A stretch of DNA of 36,501 nt from an uncultured Bacillota bacterium (GTDB lineage Bacteria > Bacillota_I > Bacilli_A > Izemoplasmatales > UBA1188): positions 1 to 36,501 of the forward strand of contig CALCVH010000171.1 of assembly GCA_937907585.1 (NCBI GenBank). The letters are read 5' to 3'. Positions 1-10,600 of the stretch are shown piece after piece; position 1 is the first letter of the stretch; each line of letters opens with the position of its first letter. The notes beneath the pieces are model-generated. The model searched no databases. It was not told the DNA's origin and worked only from the letters and a program-made list of their open reading frames with translations. Made by a program: the position numbers and the translations under genes.

Positions 1-160
1 AGTTATGGGTTTTATAACCATGTACTTTTAATTTAAGTTTTCTTATTTTTTTATTTAGTTATCTTATAAAAAGCTAATTTAAAATAGAAACCTGTTGATT
101 TATATAAAAATACTTTTATATTTATTAAAAAAATAAATCATAAAAATAAAAAAATAAATA

Positions 161-166
161 TATAAT
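161..166 (+). promoter_or_regulatory. Candidate -10 box of the decarboxylase gene
   Basis: A perfect TATAAT lies 39 bases before the ATG at 206. No convincing -35 box is visible in the A-rich stretch before it. A purine-rich site (AGGCAGGA, 193-200) sits 5 bases before the ATG and would serve as ribosome binding site. The rest of 1-160 is AT-rich with no gene seen. Confidence 0.4.
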
Positions 167-205
167 GTAATTGGAAAAATACTAAAGATATAAGGCAGGA
201 TTAAT

Positions 206-1648
206 ATGTTCGATAGGTTTCAGTTCGATAAGAAGAATGAAAACGAAAGGGAAAGACAACTTGAGTCTCTTCAAAAACGTCTTTACGAAGCTATTGCGGC
301 ACACAACAATATAAGAGAAGCCCAAATATCTCATTTACCAACAGAAGAAGAGATTAAAGAATTCGAAAAAATAAATATACCTAAAGTCGGTAGAAACGCT
401 ATTGAAGTTGAAGAAGAGTTAATGAACTATGTTTTTAATAAACAGATTCTAGCTCAACATCCTAGATTTTTCTCATTTGTTTCTTCCGCAGTATCGCCTT
501 ATTCTATCGCAGGATCTATTCTTACAGATATCTTCAATGCGAACGCAGGAAGTTTCAATATGAGTCCATGTGGTGGAATCATCGAAGAAAAAATCTGTGC
601 TTGGATGGGATCTCTAGCCGGATATAAAGCTGACACGTGCTCTGGTATTTTCTTATCTGGCGGATCTATTTCAACTATGTCCGCTATAATCGCTGCGCGC
701 ACCAACAAGTTAAATGAATTTGATTTTCCAAAGGGTGTTGCGTATCTATCTGAACAAGCTCATAGCTCTGTAAGAAAAGCTTTAAGAATGTTAGGCTTTA
801 GAAATGATCAAGTAATAATAATAGATACTGATGATGATTATAAAATGGATGTAAAATCATTAGAAGAAGCTATTATTAAAGATAAAGAGGAAGGAAGAAT
901 ACCATTTTTAGTTGTGGGAACTTTAGGCACAACTAATACAGGTAGTATAGATCCTTTATCTGAAATAGGAGATATCGCTAAAAAATATAATTTGTGGTTC
1001 CACGTCGATGGAGCGTATGGCGCATCTTCGCTTATATCTAAAAAACATCGTAACTCATCTAGCGGTATAGAAAAATCTGATTCACTTACTTGGGATTCAC
1101 ATAAGTGGCTCATGCAGACATATTCATGTTCAACACTTTTAGTTAAGAATAAACAAACGCTACTTGATGCATTTGTTGAACATCCTGAATATTTAGAAGA
1201 TGTTTCATCTACGGATCATATAGATGGATGGGATAAGGGTCCAGAAATGAGTAGACCAAATAGAGCGATTAAGTTATGGTTTACTCTTCAAGCTACAGGA
1301 ACTAATCTTCTTGAAGAGATGATTGATTATACTTTTAATAATGCGATAATTGTAGAAAACGAACTTAATAAAAGAAAGAACTGGGAAATTATTTCTAAGC
1401 CAAGCTGTGGTACAATTAACTTCCGCTACGCTAAAGAAGGTATGTCTCCTGAAGAATTAAACGAACTTAACCTAGATATAACAAAAGAGATAAATGAAAG
1501 CGGATTCGCTTATATTGTTACTACAACATTAAAGGGTAAAAAGGCTATTCGTATGTGCATGATTAATGTTAACTCTACTGAAGAAGACATCATAAGCACT
1601 ATCGATCTATTAGATAAAATCGCTATTAGATTAACAAGCAAAATATAA
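206..1648 (+). CDS. PLP-dependent group II amino-acid decarboxylase
   Basis: This is a 480-residue member of the pyridoxal-phosphate decarboxylases that includes glutamate, tyrosine, aspartate and aromatic-amino-acid decarboxylases. Seen in the sequence: the motif FHVDGAYGA, whose Asp normally contacts the PLP pyridine nitrogen, and the PLP-lysine motif DSHKW, with the Schiff-base lysine at about residue 300. An SGGS segment near residue 150 fits the phosphate/substrate loop. The length matches full family members and there is no signal peptide, so it should be a soluble cytoplasmic enzyme. The substrate cannot be fixed from sequence; a tyrosine/aromatic or aspartate type is possible. The start at 206 is supported by AGGCAGGA 5 bases upstream. 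It stands alone, followed after 50 bases by a tRNA gene. Confidence 0.9.
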   Translation: MFDRFQFDKKNENERERQLESLQKRLYEAIAAHNNIREAQISHLPTEEEIKEFEKINIPKVGRNAIEVEEELMNYVFNKQILAQHPRFFSFVSSAVSPYSIAGSILTDIFNANAGSFNMSPCGGIIEEKICAWMGSLAGYKADTCSGIFLSGGSISTMSAIIAARTNKLNEFDFPKGVAYLSEQAHSSVRKALRMLGFRNDQVIIIDTDDDYKMDVKSLEEAIIKDKEEGRIPFLVVGTLGTTNTGSIDPLSEIGDIAKKYNLWFHVDGAYGASSLISKKHRNSSSGIEKSDSLTWDSHKWLMQTYSCSTLLVKNKQTLLDAFVEHPEYLEDVSSTDHIDGWDKGPEMSRPNRAIKLWFTLQATGTNLLEEMIDYTFNNAIIVENELNKRKNWEIISKPSCGTINFRYAKEGMSPEELNELNLDITKEINESGFAYIVTTTLKGKKAIRMCMINVNSTEEDIISTIDLLDKIAIRLTSKI

Positions 1649-1698
1649 ATGATATAACTAAATATCAATTAATATATTAAATAGAATTAGTAATACAA

Positions 1699-1769
1699 GC
1701 CCACTTAGTTAAATGGTATAACAGATCCATGGTAAGGATCAGTTGGTGGTTCAATTCCGCCAGTGGGCA
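1699..1769 (+). tRNA. tRNA-Thr (anticodon GGT)
   Basis: A complete cloverleaf can be drawn: acceptor GCCCACT with AGTGGGC, D stem GTTA with TAAC around a loop holding GG, anticodon stem GATCC with GGATC, loop ATGGTAA with anticodon GGT at 1731-1733, 4-base variable region, and T arm GGTGG/TTCAATT/CCGCC. The discriminator is A. The 3' CCA is not encoded, because CAG follows, so it must be added by tRNA nucleotidyltransferase. The anticodon reads ACC and ACU. A TAGAAT at 1683-1688 may be its -10 box. Confidence 0.93.
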
Positions 1770-1786
1770 CAGTATAGGGGAATATT

Positions 1787-4702
1787 ATGCATATTAAACA
1801 GATAGAAAGATTAGTTAAGAAAATCGAAAGAATAACAAGCGTTTATCAAAGCCTTCTAATTGATGATGAGATTAGAATTAATGATGTATATCTTAATGGT
1901 AAAAGAATAAAAGAAAATGAAAAATGGGGATCAGAAGGCGAATACGGAGTATTTAAATTTAGTGTTTCTAGACTTGATACAAATAAAAAATATTATCTAT
2001 TCTCTTTAACTGGCGCAACTGAACAATTAATAAAAGTTAATTCTAAAGAAGTTGGTTTAATTGATTATGTTAAAGACGCAGAAGATTCAGCTTCAAGAAT
2101 ACATAAATATGTACTATTAGATAATATAAAACAAGGTGACGTTATCGAGATTGAAGCGTATTATTCTCATACATTCCCAGGCACATTCCCATACAATAAA
2201 GATAAAACATATGGTTTAAATAATGTTAACTACAATAGAGTTTTTGAATATATTTCTTTAGTTACTATGGATGAGGACTTAAAAGAACTTGTCTATTCTT
2301 TAAGTTATCTAAATGATTTATATAGCGTATCAACAACCAACAAACAAAAACAATTTTATACTGAAATATATATTGAATTATTTAAAACACTACCATTAAA
2401 AGAAGAAAGACTAGATAAGGAATCTATAGATAAAGCGTTATCAATATTAGATAGAGCTAAAAACCCTAAAAAAGAAGATATTCTTCCTTATGTTGGAGTA
2501 ATAGGCCATAGTCATTTAGATACCGCATGGCTTTGGACTGTTAATGAAACGAGACATAAATTACATAGAACTATCTCTAATGCGGTAACATTATGTAAAA
2601 GACATAAAGATTATAAATTTTTCTTTTCAACTGTCTTATATTTAAAATGGTTAAAAGAAGATGACATTAATCTATATAACGATGTTGTTGAACTTATTAA
2701 GAATGGTCAAATAGAAGCTAATGGCGCAAGCTTTATTGAATTTGATTCAAATTTGATAGGTAACGAATCTATCTGTAGACAGTTTTTAAGAGGTAAAACA
2801 TTTGTGAAAAATGAAACGGGATATGAACCAGATGTTTTCTGGCTTCCTGATACTTTTGGTTACGCCGCAAGCCTGCCTCAGATACTAAAAGAAACAAATA
2901 TCAAATACTTTCTAACAACTAAATTAAGTTGGAACGATACTAATACATTCCCTTATGATACATTTAATTGGATTGGTATAGATGGTTCAACCGTCCCTGT
3001 TCATTTTACATCTATTCATACTTGGTTAGATCCAATTGTGATTAATAATAGATTAAATAATGTTATTGATAAAACTACCACTACAGATGTCTTAATCACC
3101 TATGGATTTGGTGATGGCGGTGGAGGACCATCTGAAGAGATGGTTAAGAAAGCTATTGATACTATTAAGAACTATAAAGATGCGATAGTTGAACATGTAA
3201 CGGTATCACATTTTATGGATAAACTAAATAAAGATAAGCTACCTTCATATTTTGGAGAATTATATCTAGAACTACATAGAGGTACATATACTTCAATTCA
3301 CGACATTAAAAAATATCATAAAATGTTAGAAGTTGCTTTGCATAACTATGAATTAATTGGTGTTCTTTCTAATACATATAATAAAGAAAGGGTAGAAGAA
3401 TATTATGATATATTAATGCTTAATGAATTCCATGATATTTTACCTGGAACATGTATTAAGGAACAAAACGATATCACAGTTAAACAACTAAAAGACACTA
3501 TTAATAATATTTATAAAGAAATTGTTTCTAGTAGAGGTAAATATTTTAACCCTCTATTTAATAGTAGGACAGCTTATCTTGAATCTAGAACAGGTCAAGA
3601 ATATACTAATTTAGATGGAGAAACAAAACATATTTCCTTATATAAATTTAATGGCAACGGATACGGAAAAATCATTAAATCAAGCGGTAATTTAAAAGCG
3701 ACAGATACTGAATTTGAAACAAAGTATTATAAAGGAAAAATCTCTAATGGTCTAATAACGTCTTTATTGTTTGATGGAATAGAACTTGTTGAAGGATTAT
3801 TTGGATATTATAAAGTCGCTCAAAACTACCCATTAACTTATGATAACTGGGATATAGATAAAGATTATATATTTAAAGAACAAGACACTACTTTCGTTAA
3901 ACAAGAATTAGTTTCGGTTGGTGAAAGTATGATTGTTTATAGAGTGACTTATAAATTCTATAATTCATTTATCTATACAGATATAATACTATATTCTGAT
4001 TCACCACTAATTGAATATAAAACTAAACTTGATATTAAAGATGATAGCCTATTACTAAGAACATACTTTGATACATCTGTATTTAATAAAACATATTCAT
4101 CAGAAATACAATTTGGATATTTAGATAGGAATGCATATAATTCAGGATATGTTGATGAAGCTAAGTTTGAAACTTGTTCTCATAAGTGGATCGATCTATC
4201 AGATGGATCATATGGGTTGTCATTACTTAAAAAAGATTTATATGGAACATCATGTTTAGGAAAAAGAATAGGATTAACTCTTCATAAAGGTGGAACTCAT
4301 CCTGATAAAACTAGCGATAAAGGAATTCATTATCTTAATTTCGCTTTATATCCACATAAAAATGGTTTATCTATGGATATAGTAAATAAAGCTTATGAAT
4401 TTAATTATGAACCTATACGTACATTCAATAATGATATTATTCCATTATTTAATATCATTAAGAACGATTCAATCGTTATTGAAACAGTAAAACAGGCAGA
4501 AAATAGAGGAATAGTATTAAGACTATATGAAGCGCTTGGAAGAAGATCTAATATCGAAATTGAATTTAATAAAGCGTTTGAATTCCATGAAACAAATATT
4601 CTAGAAATAGAAAAAGGAAAAATATCAGATGGTAAATCACTAAAGTTAGAGTTTAAACCATTTGAGATTAAAACAATATTGATTATAGAAAAAGAGGCTT
4701 AA
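1787..4702 (+). CDS. GH38 alpha-mannosidase
   Basis: A 971-residue glycoside hydrolase family 38 enzyme, expected to release alpha-linked mannose from mannosides or N-glycan-like oligosaccharides with retention, using zinc. Visible catalytic-domain motifs are GHSHLDTAW at residues 240-248 (zinc-binding His243 and Asp245), VFWLPDTFGY with the likely nucleophile Asp355, and FHDILPG near residue 548 (His549 as a further zinc ligand). An N-terminal beta domain precedes the catalytic barrel and long beta-rich domains follow, as in the bacterial family. No signal peptide or lipobox is seen, so it should act in the cytoplasm on imported oligosaccharides. GGGG lies 6 bases before the ATG. It starts only 17 bases after the tRNA-Thr gene and ends in its own terminator. 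It probably works with the glycan cluster downstream. Confidence 0.93.
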   Translation: MHIKQIERLVKKIERITSVYQSLLIDDEIRINDVYLNGKRIKENEKWGSEGEYGVFKFSVSRLDTNKKYYLFSLTGATEQLIKVNSKEVGLIDYVKDAEDSASRIHKYVLLDNIKQGDVIEIEAYYSHTFPGTFPYNKDKTYGLNNVNYNRVFEYISLVTMDEDLKELVYSLSYLNDLYSVSTTNKQKQFYTEIYIELFKTLPLKEERLDKESIDKALSILDRAKNPKKEDILPYVGVIGHSHLDTAWLWTVNETRHKLHRTISNAVTLCKRHKDYKFFFSTVLYLKWLKEDDINLYNDVVELIKNGQIEANGASFIEFDSNLIGNESICRQFLRGKTFVKNETGYEPDVFWLPDTFGYAASLPQILKETNIKYFLTTKLSWNDTNTFPYDTFNWIGIDGSTVPVHFTSIHTWLDPIVINNRLNNVIDKTTTTDVLITYGFGDGGGGPSEEMVKKAIDTIKNYKDAIVEHVTVSHFMDKLNKDKLPSYFGELYLELHRGTYTSIHDIKKYHKMLEVALHNYELIGVLSNTYNKERVEEYYDILMLNEFHDILPGTCIKEQNDITVKQLKDTINNIYKEIVSSRGKYFNPLFNSRTAYLESRTGQEYTNLDGETKHISLYKFNGNGYGKIIKSSGNLKATDTEFETKYYKGKISNGLITSLLFDGIELVEGLFGYYKVAQNYPLTYDNWDIDKDYIFKEQDTTFVKQELVSVGESMIVYRVTYKFYNSFIYTDIILYSDSPLIEYKTKLDIKDDSLLLRTYFDTSVFNKTYSSEIQFGYLDRNAYNSGYVDEAKFETCSHKWIDLSDGSYGLSLLKKDLYGTSCLGKRIGLTLHKGGTHPDKTSDKGIHYLNFALYPHKNGLSMDIVNKAYEFNYEPIRTFNNDIIPLFNIIKNDSIVIETVKQAENRGIVLRLYEALGRRSNIEIEFNKAFEFHETNILEIEKGKISDGKSLKLEFKPFEIKTILIIEKEA

Positions 4703-4731
4703 GAAACTCGGCTAATTTCTTAGCCTTTTTT
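4695..4731 (+). terminator. Rho-independent terminator of the mannosidase gene
   Basis: AGGCTTAAGAAA (4695-4706) pairs with TTTCTTAGCCT (4716-4726) with one bulged T. The stem is followed by a run of six T. The left arm includes the TAA stop codon. A shorter alternative stem, GGCTAA with TTAGCC, shares the right arm. Confidence 0.85.
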
Positions 4732-4787
4732 CTTAACTTTAAAATATAAGTTTTAACTTCTTTTTTAAATTTTTTTATCTATTTATT

Positions 4788-4809
4788 TTAATATATGGTA
4801 ATATATTAA
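4788..4809. repeat. AT-rich inverted repeat upstream of the DUF4127 gene
   Basis: TTAATATAT and ATATATTAA form perfect 9-base arms separated by GGTA, 49 bases before the ATG at 4858. It could be a repressor operator or part of the promoter, but composition alone makes such repeats fairly common here. Confidence 0.3.
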
Positions 4810-4857
4810 TTGATTTTATGCATTGCTTTTTAATTACACAATAAAATAGAGATTAAT

Positions 4858-6324
4858 ATGACTAAAAAGATACTTTTTGTTCCTCTAGATGAAAGACCTT
4901 GTAATTACTCTTTTCCAGAGAAACTCATAAAATGTAGTAAAGATTATGAACTTCTTGAGCCATCAAGAAGCATTTTGGGCTCTAAAAAGGAACCAACTAA
5001 TTATTGTAAATTAGAAAAATTTATATTGGATAATTGTAAGAAAGCTGATGTTGCGGTTATATCGATTGACCAATTGTTGTATGGTGGTATTGTACCATCA
5101 AGAGTCCATAATTTAGATATAGATACTTTATCTAATAGACTATCTATATTAAAAAGAATAAAAGAGATTAACCCTAACATCATTCTATATTGTTTTTTAT
5201 TGATTATGAGATGTCCAAACTATTCTAGTAGTGATGAAGAACCTGATTACTATGAGAAGTATGGTGAAATAATCAATAAAATAGGAACTAAGATACATAA
5301 AAAAGAAGACTATAGTTCATGTTTGAATGATGAAATAAAACCTTATCTTGATGATTATATTAATAGAAGAAAAAAGAATCTTGAGATGATAAAAAGAACA
5401 TTATCATTATCAAAAGATATAATTGATTTTCTAATTATTCCACAGGATGATTCACAACCATATGGTTTTACTATGATGGATAGAATAGAGGTTCTTGATG
5501 CTATAAAAGAACTCAAATTAGATAATATTGAATTATATCCTGGCGCAGATGAAATAGGTTTAACATTATTATCTAGAGCGATTAATAAAATTAATTCTAA
5601 TAAAAAATTAATCTATTTAGATTTTATGTATGAATCATCTAAAGATATCATTCCTGCATACGAGAATAAACCCCTATTAGATACAATTAAACACCATATT
5701 AACGCATCAGGAAATCTTATTACAGATGATTATAATAAGGCAGATATTGTTTTGTTTTTAAATTATGATAAGGATAAGGAATTAGAATCTGTTAACCCTG
5801 TTAATATAATAGATAAAGATGCGTATATAAAACAAATTAGTAGAATGATTATCGCTAAAAAAAATTCTAAAATAGTTGGGCTTGTGGATAAATTCTATGT
5901 CAATGGCGGAAACATTGAATATATGAAATTATTAAATGAACTATTTGGAATTAACAATATAGATTGTTATAGCGGGTGGAACACATCATCTAATTCATTA
6001 GGTACTGTTATAGCGTTTTCAACTGTAATTTCTTATAGTGGAAGAAGCGATAATAGCTCAATATTTGTTGTTGAGAGATTATATGATGATCTGATTTATC
6101 AAGCGAAGATGAGAAAATATATTGTTGAGAACATGTTGCCTAAACTAGGGCTTAACTATTTTGATAGCGGTGATACTCAAGGTGAAGTTTCTATAATTGT
6201 TAGAGATGAACTAAATAAATATATGAAAGAGAATTTCTTCAATATTTACAGTGAATACAAATTAAATGAAGTTAGAATGCCTTGGAAAAGAATGTTTGAA
6301 ATAGATGTTGAGGTATCTAAATGA
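4858..6324 (+). CDS. DUF4127 family protein
   Basis: A 488-residue protein matching what I know of the DUF4127 family, whose biochemical function is not established. Motifs typical of the family are visible in order: VPLDERPCN near the N-terminus (residues 8-16), LLYGGIVPSR near residue 80, PQDDSQPYG near residue 200, YPGADEIG near residue 230, and SGWNTSSNSLGT in the C-terminal third. The conserved Asp/Asn-rich loops look like an active site. No signal peptide is seen, so it is probably cytoplasmic. Its stop overlaps the next start as ATGA (6321-6324), implying translational coupling to the GHL10 lipoprotein. Placement next to glycosidase-like proteins and a sugar-type importer suggests action on a glycan fragment, which is inference only. 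Confidence 0.8.
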   Translation: MTKKILFVPLDERPCNYSFPEKLIKCSKDYELLEPSRSILGSKKEPTNYCKLEKFILDNCKKADVAVISIDQLLYGGIVPSRVHNLDIDTLSNRLSILKRIKEINPNIILYCFLLIMRCPNYSSSDEEPDYYEKYGEIINKIGTKIHKKEDYSSCLNDEIKPYLDDYINRRKKNLEMIKRTLSLSKDIIDFLIIPQDDSQPYGFTMMDRIEVLDAIKELKLDNIELYPGADEIGLTLLSRAINKINSNKKLIYLDFMYESSKDIIPAYENKPLLDTIKHHINASGNLITDDYNKADIVLFLNYDKDKELESVNPVNIIDKDAYIKQISRMIIAKKNSKIVGLVDKFYVNGGNIEYMKLLNELFGINNIDCYSGWNTSSNSLGTVIAFSTVISYSGRSDNSSIFVVERLYDDLIYQAKMRKYIVENMLPKLGLNYFDSGDTQGEVSIIVRDELNKYMKENFFNIYSEYKLNEVRMPWKRMFEIDVEVSK

Positions 6325-7619
6325 AAAAATTATTAACATTTATTTCTTTAATAATATTATGTTTTCTAGTTGGATGTGATTTAACTTTTGAAACATATTC
6401 AAACAAAACCAATCAAAACACAACACAAAATAGCGCTACAAGCACGGATTTAATAGAATCAACAAGTGAGATAACTATGACAGATGATAAATATACTACA
6501 AAAGAAAAAATAACATATGTAGGTTCTCCTATGGCCGTTGGTATTTGGCATAGGCCTAATGTAATGGGAGATGAAACTAATCTAGATGGAATTAAGAAGA
6601 CATTAGATATTTTTTCTAGATGTGGAATTAATATTGTATACCTTGAAACCATATATCATGGTATGGCTATATACAAATCTAATTTTTTACCATACTATAA
6701 TGGATTTAGTTCATTTGATTATGGTGAATATAAAGATTATTTATCTGCGTTTGTCGCTCTCGCTAGTGAAAGAAATATAGAAGTTCATGCGTGGGTAGAG
6801 GATTTCTATATTGGAATTGAAAGAGGAAGATTAGCTGAAAATCATCCTGATTGGCTTCTTTTAAATAAAGATTTAGATTATAAACAATCTGAAGGAAATG
6901 GATATATATTCTTAGATCCAGCGAATAAAGAAGTAACAGATTTTTTGATAAATGTATATCATGAACTATTATCTAAATACTCTGATATTAAAGGATTAAA
7001 TCTAGATTATATAAGATATCCGGTTTCATCAAAATCTGATGATACAGGATATACTGATGTAGCGATGAGTGAATTCTTAAATTCAGTAGGAAGAGAAGTT
7101 AAAGAAGGTTCAACCCTTTTAGAAACATTCAAAAAAGCCATATCATCTAATTATTCTCAGTGGACTATATATAGAGCTCAAAAGGTAACTGACTTTGTTA
7201 AAAATGTTAAAGAGATGGTAGATAAAGAATTTGATGATGTAGTTATTTCTACCGCGATATTCCCTAATATGAACGAAGCTTATGAAACTAAAAAACAAGA
7301 TTTTAGTTTATGGATGAAGAAACATTATATAGATGTTGTAACACCGATGGCTTATTATGATAATACTCAAACACTAATACATTACCTTAAAGAGATGGTT
7401 AATGGGGTTGATGATGTTTATTGTTATACAGGTGTATCTTGTATATACCATAATTTAAGTTCTTCATTAGTTAATGAACAGATAGATGCATGTTTAGATA
7501 TTTCAGATGGATTTGTAATATTTGGAAGTCAAAAACTGCTTAATAATAATACATATATTACACTTCTAGAAAATAGATTTAAAAATGTAGATTATTATTT
7601 ACCACATTTAGTAAGGTGA
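6321..7619 (+). CDS. Lipoprotein with GHL10 glycoside-hydrolase-like domain
   Basis: A 432-residue lipoprotein. The N-terminus has a lysine pair, a hydrophobic core and the lipobox LVGC, giving acylated Cys19. Residues 20-65 form a Thr/Asn/Ser-rich linker. Residues from about 70 to the end are a GHL10 (YngK/DUF187-like) TIM-barrel domain. Visible hallmarks are the start around IWHRPN, EVHAWVEDF, a HPDW segment, LDPANKEV, GLNLDYIRYP and VVTPMAYY. Conserved acidic residues in WVEDF and LDYIRYP are candidate catalytic or binding residues. The family is predicted to hydrolyse glycans, but substrates are largely unknown. It is translationally coupled to the DUF4127 gene by ATGA and followed after 4 bases by a larger protein with the same domain, so the pair looks like a tandem duplication. 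Confidence 0.85.
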   Translation: MKKLLTFISLIILCFLVGCDLTFETYSNKTNQNTTQNSATSTDLIESTSEITMTDDKYTTKEKITYVGSPMAVGIWHRPNVMGDETNLDGIKKTLDIFSRCGINIVYLETIYHGMAIYKSNFLPYYNGFSSFDYGEYKDYLSAFVALASERNIEVHAWVEDFYIGIERGRLAENHPDWLLLNKDLDYKQSEGNGYIFLDPANKEVTDFLINVYHELLSKYSDIKGLNLDYIRYPVSSKSDDTGYTDVAMSEFLNSVGREVKEGSTLLETFKKAISSNYSQWTIYRAQKVTDFVKNVKEMVDKEFDDVVISTAIFPNMNEAYETKKQDFSLWMKKHYIDVVTPMAYYDNTQTLIHYLKEMVNGVDDVYCYTGVSCIYHNLSSSLVNEQIDACLDISDGFVIFGSQKLLNNNTYITLLENRFKNVDYYLPHLVR

Positions 7620-7623
7620 TTAT

Positions 7624-10600
7624 ATGAAAAAGACATTGATGATTATTATTTTAGTTTTAATTATTGGTTTTTCTTTTCTGTTAGGGGGATTACTAAGCGT
7701 TAAAGCTGAAGGTGAATTTAATAAAGATTATTCATCTTATGATATAAGTGTTACTATAGGAAATACTAAAATAGATGGATTATATTCAAACCCAGAAACA
7801 TATTTTGAAGATTCTGCGAGTGGATTCTTAGTATCACAAGAGATTAAATTTAAAGATGTTAATAGTAGCGATAAAATAATCTATACTCCTGAATTCAACC
7901 TAACTACCACAAATAGAACGGGTGATGTAATAGAATATGGTTGTATAGAAGAAAATGGCCATTATTTTATTGATACTATAAATGAAGAAAAAGATGGTTC
8001 TACCTATATTCCTGTTGGTGGATTTGTAATATCTTTACCTATATCTTATGAAAATAGATTTAGTGTTGGTGATGAGGTTACATTAAATACTAAACTAACA
8101 ATACCAAAAAAGGCAGTTGAATCATCAAGTGGTAAAAGAATTGTAGTAGATAATACTAATACCACAAGAAGTGCACCAATGGTTGTTTATTATGATTATC
8201 AGTTTGGTGAAAAGACTGGAACTAATATTTATGGCACAGAAATGACCTGTACATATGATTTTGAATTAAATACTTTCAAAGTAGTGTCATTTAGAGGATT
8301 TGGAACAGGTGATGATTCTGGATCAGTTATACCAGATAATAGTTTCGTATTAAGTGCATATGGAGAAGGCTATAGAGGACTTCTAGTAAGAGGAGAACTA
8401 TTTAATACTGGTGATGAAGTTAAAATGGTTGGCTTTGATTTCATCAGATTTGGTGGAAAGGTAACTGGAACATATAATTTTATTAATCCTACTCCAGAAA
8501 TGAATCCTAAAGGAATGGAAACAGAAACTTCACCATTCCCAGCTTATCGTGGAGAAAACCAAACTATTATCTATAAAGATGGCTGGTCATATAATGGCGC
8601 ATCTGGCACTGGAACAAATGTTTATGGATATGAAGCTGCGGTAGATAGCGAAGGAACAGTAGTAGAATTAAATGTAAATGTATCTAAGATTCCTGAAAAT
8701 GGATATGTTATAAGCGGACACGGAAAAGGAAGAGATTTTGTTAGATCTAATATTGTATTAGGCGCAACAATTGAATTAAATGAAGAAAATAAAACATATA
8801 CTATTTCAACTACATTAAATAGTTATTATGAAAATTTAGTCACTTCCAGCAACCAGGCAATTAATAACGCTCAAACAAAAAAGAGACAACTATATAATCT
8901 AAATTATGAATTGATTGATTCATATATTGAAGAAATAAATGAAAAACTATCTTCTTTAAAAACTGTTAAAGAAGAAATAGAAGCGGGTCTTGATAGTGAT
9001 AACTGGAGTGAAAAAGAAAAATTAAGTCATTTGATGGTTTATAACACATATCAAATTGAAATAGAAAGAATCGATCATAAGTTGATTTCAGCTAGTGTTG
9101 AATCTAAGCCTGTCGCATCAAAGAGCGTATGGCATAGACCAACAGAAATGACTTATGAAGAGATTGATAATAACCTTAAATTATATAAAGAAGTTGGTAT
9201 AAATCTGATTTTTGTAGAAACTTTATATAATGGTTATTCTACCTTCAAAAGCGATTATGAATCATATTTCCCATATAATCCTAAATTCGCATCTACTTAT
9301 ACTGATGGAGAAAAAACTTATAATGATTATCTAAGCTGTTTTGTAGCGGTTGCGAAGAAATATAATATTGAAGTTCATGCATGGGTTGAAAATTTCTATG
9401 TTGGAACATTAAATACCGTGCCTATTGTTAAGGATCATCCTGAATGGATTCTATATAATGATGATTCAAGTATTTACCAAAGAAATGAAGGTGGACTATA
9501 TATCTTTATTGATCCAGCCAATGAAGAAGTTCAAAATCTACTAATTAATTATTATTTAGATTTATTTAATAAAGTTCCTGATTGTGTAGGATTAAACTTA
9601 GACTATATTAGATATCCGGTATCTGACGATTCAGAAGATACAGGATACACTATTAAAGCTATGGAAGGTTTCTATAAACAGAAAGGATTATCCTTTACAG
9701 AAGCTCAATCAAGCGATAGAAACAAAATGGCTAAAAAATTCTCTCAATTATTTAATACAGATTATTTAATTGGTGGAGAAGCAGAAAGAAAAGCTAATTA
9801 CGATGCATGGGTAAAATATAGAACATCAATTATCACATCTTATGTGAAGAGAATTAAAGAAGAAATCAAGGATGTAAAAAATATTAAGTTATCAACGGCC
9901 GTATTCGCATCTATCACAGATTCGTTGGATTATAAAAAACAAGATTGGAAAACCTGGTTCGCAAATGGCTGGATAGATATCGCAACACCAATGGCTTATT
10001 ATACTGATTCTACTGATGTATTAAAGAATGTATCATTTATGATTCAATCAGCTGGTGGAAACAGTTTCTATTATGCAGGTCTTGCATCTAGCTATAGCGG
10101 TCTTCCAGCGTTCAGAAACGCTGAACAAATCGATGCGGCTTATAGAGGCGGATCAAACGGATATGTAATATTCTGTTCAACTCAAATCATCGGTCATGAA
10201 GATGTTATAGAAGTATTAAAACTAGGAGTTAATTCAAGCGAATCAGTTCTACCACATGCGGATATAAAAGATATATTAGAAGCGACATTTAGTGACATCG
10301 TCTCTAGAAGCGATAATATATACATTCCAAATGGTGGAATTACTAATGACAATCTCAATGAATTAAAATCTATATTTGATTCAATTCTTGAAATGAATGA
10401 CGATACATCTTTAGATCTATACAATATTCAAAAGAGAATTATTGCCTTATATGATTCGGAGATTCAATCTATAGCGAAAGGATATTCTAGACAAAGAATA
10501 ATAGAAACTTTAAAAGAATTATCTAATATTCTTGATACTCAAATATCTAGAAAGATGATTGACAACAAAGAATGGGATCCATCTATAGAAGAAGTTAGAC

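Noticed and set aside
1..30. Small inverted repeat near GGTT-TTAT-AACC as a terminator of a gene to the left
   Set aside because: Short AT-rich stem with a bulge and no clear T run; not distinguishable from chance.
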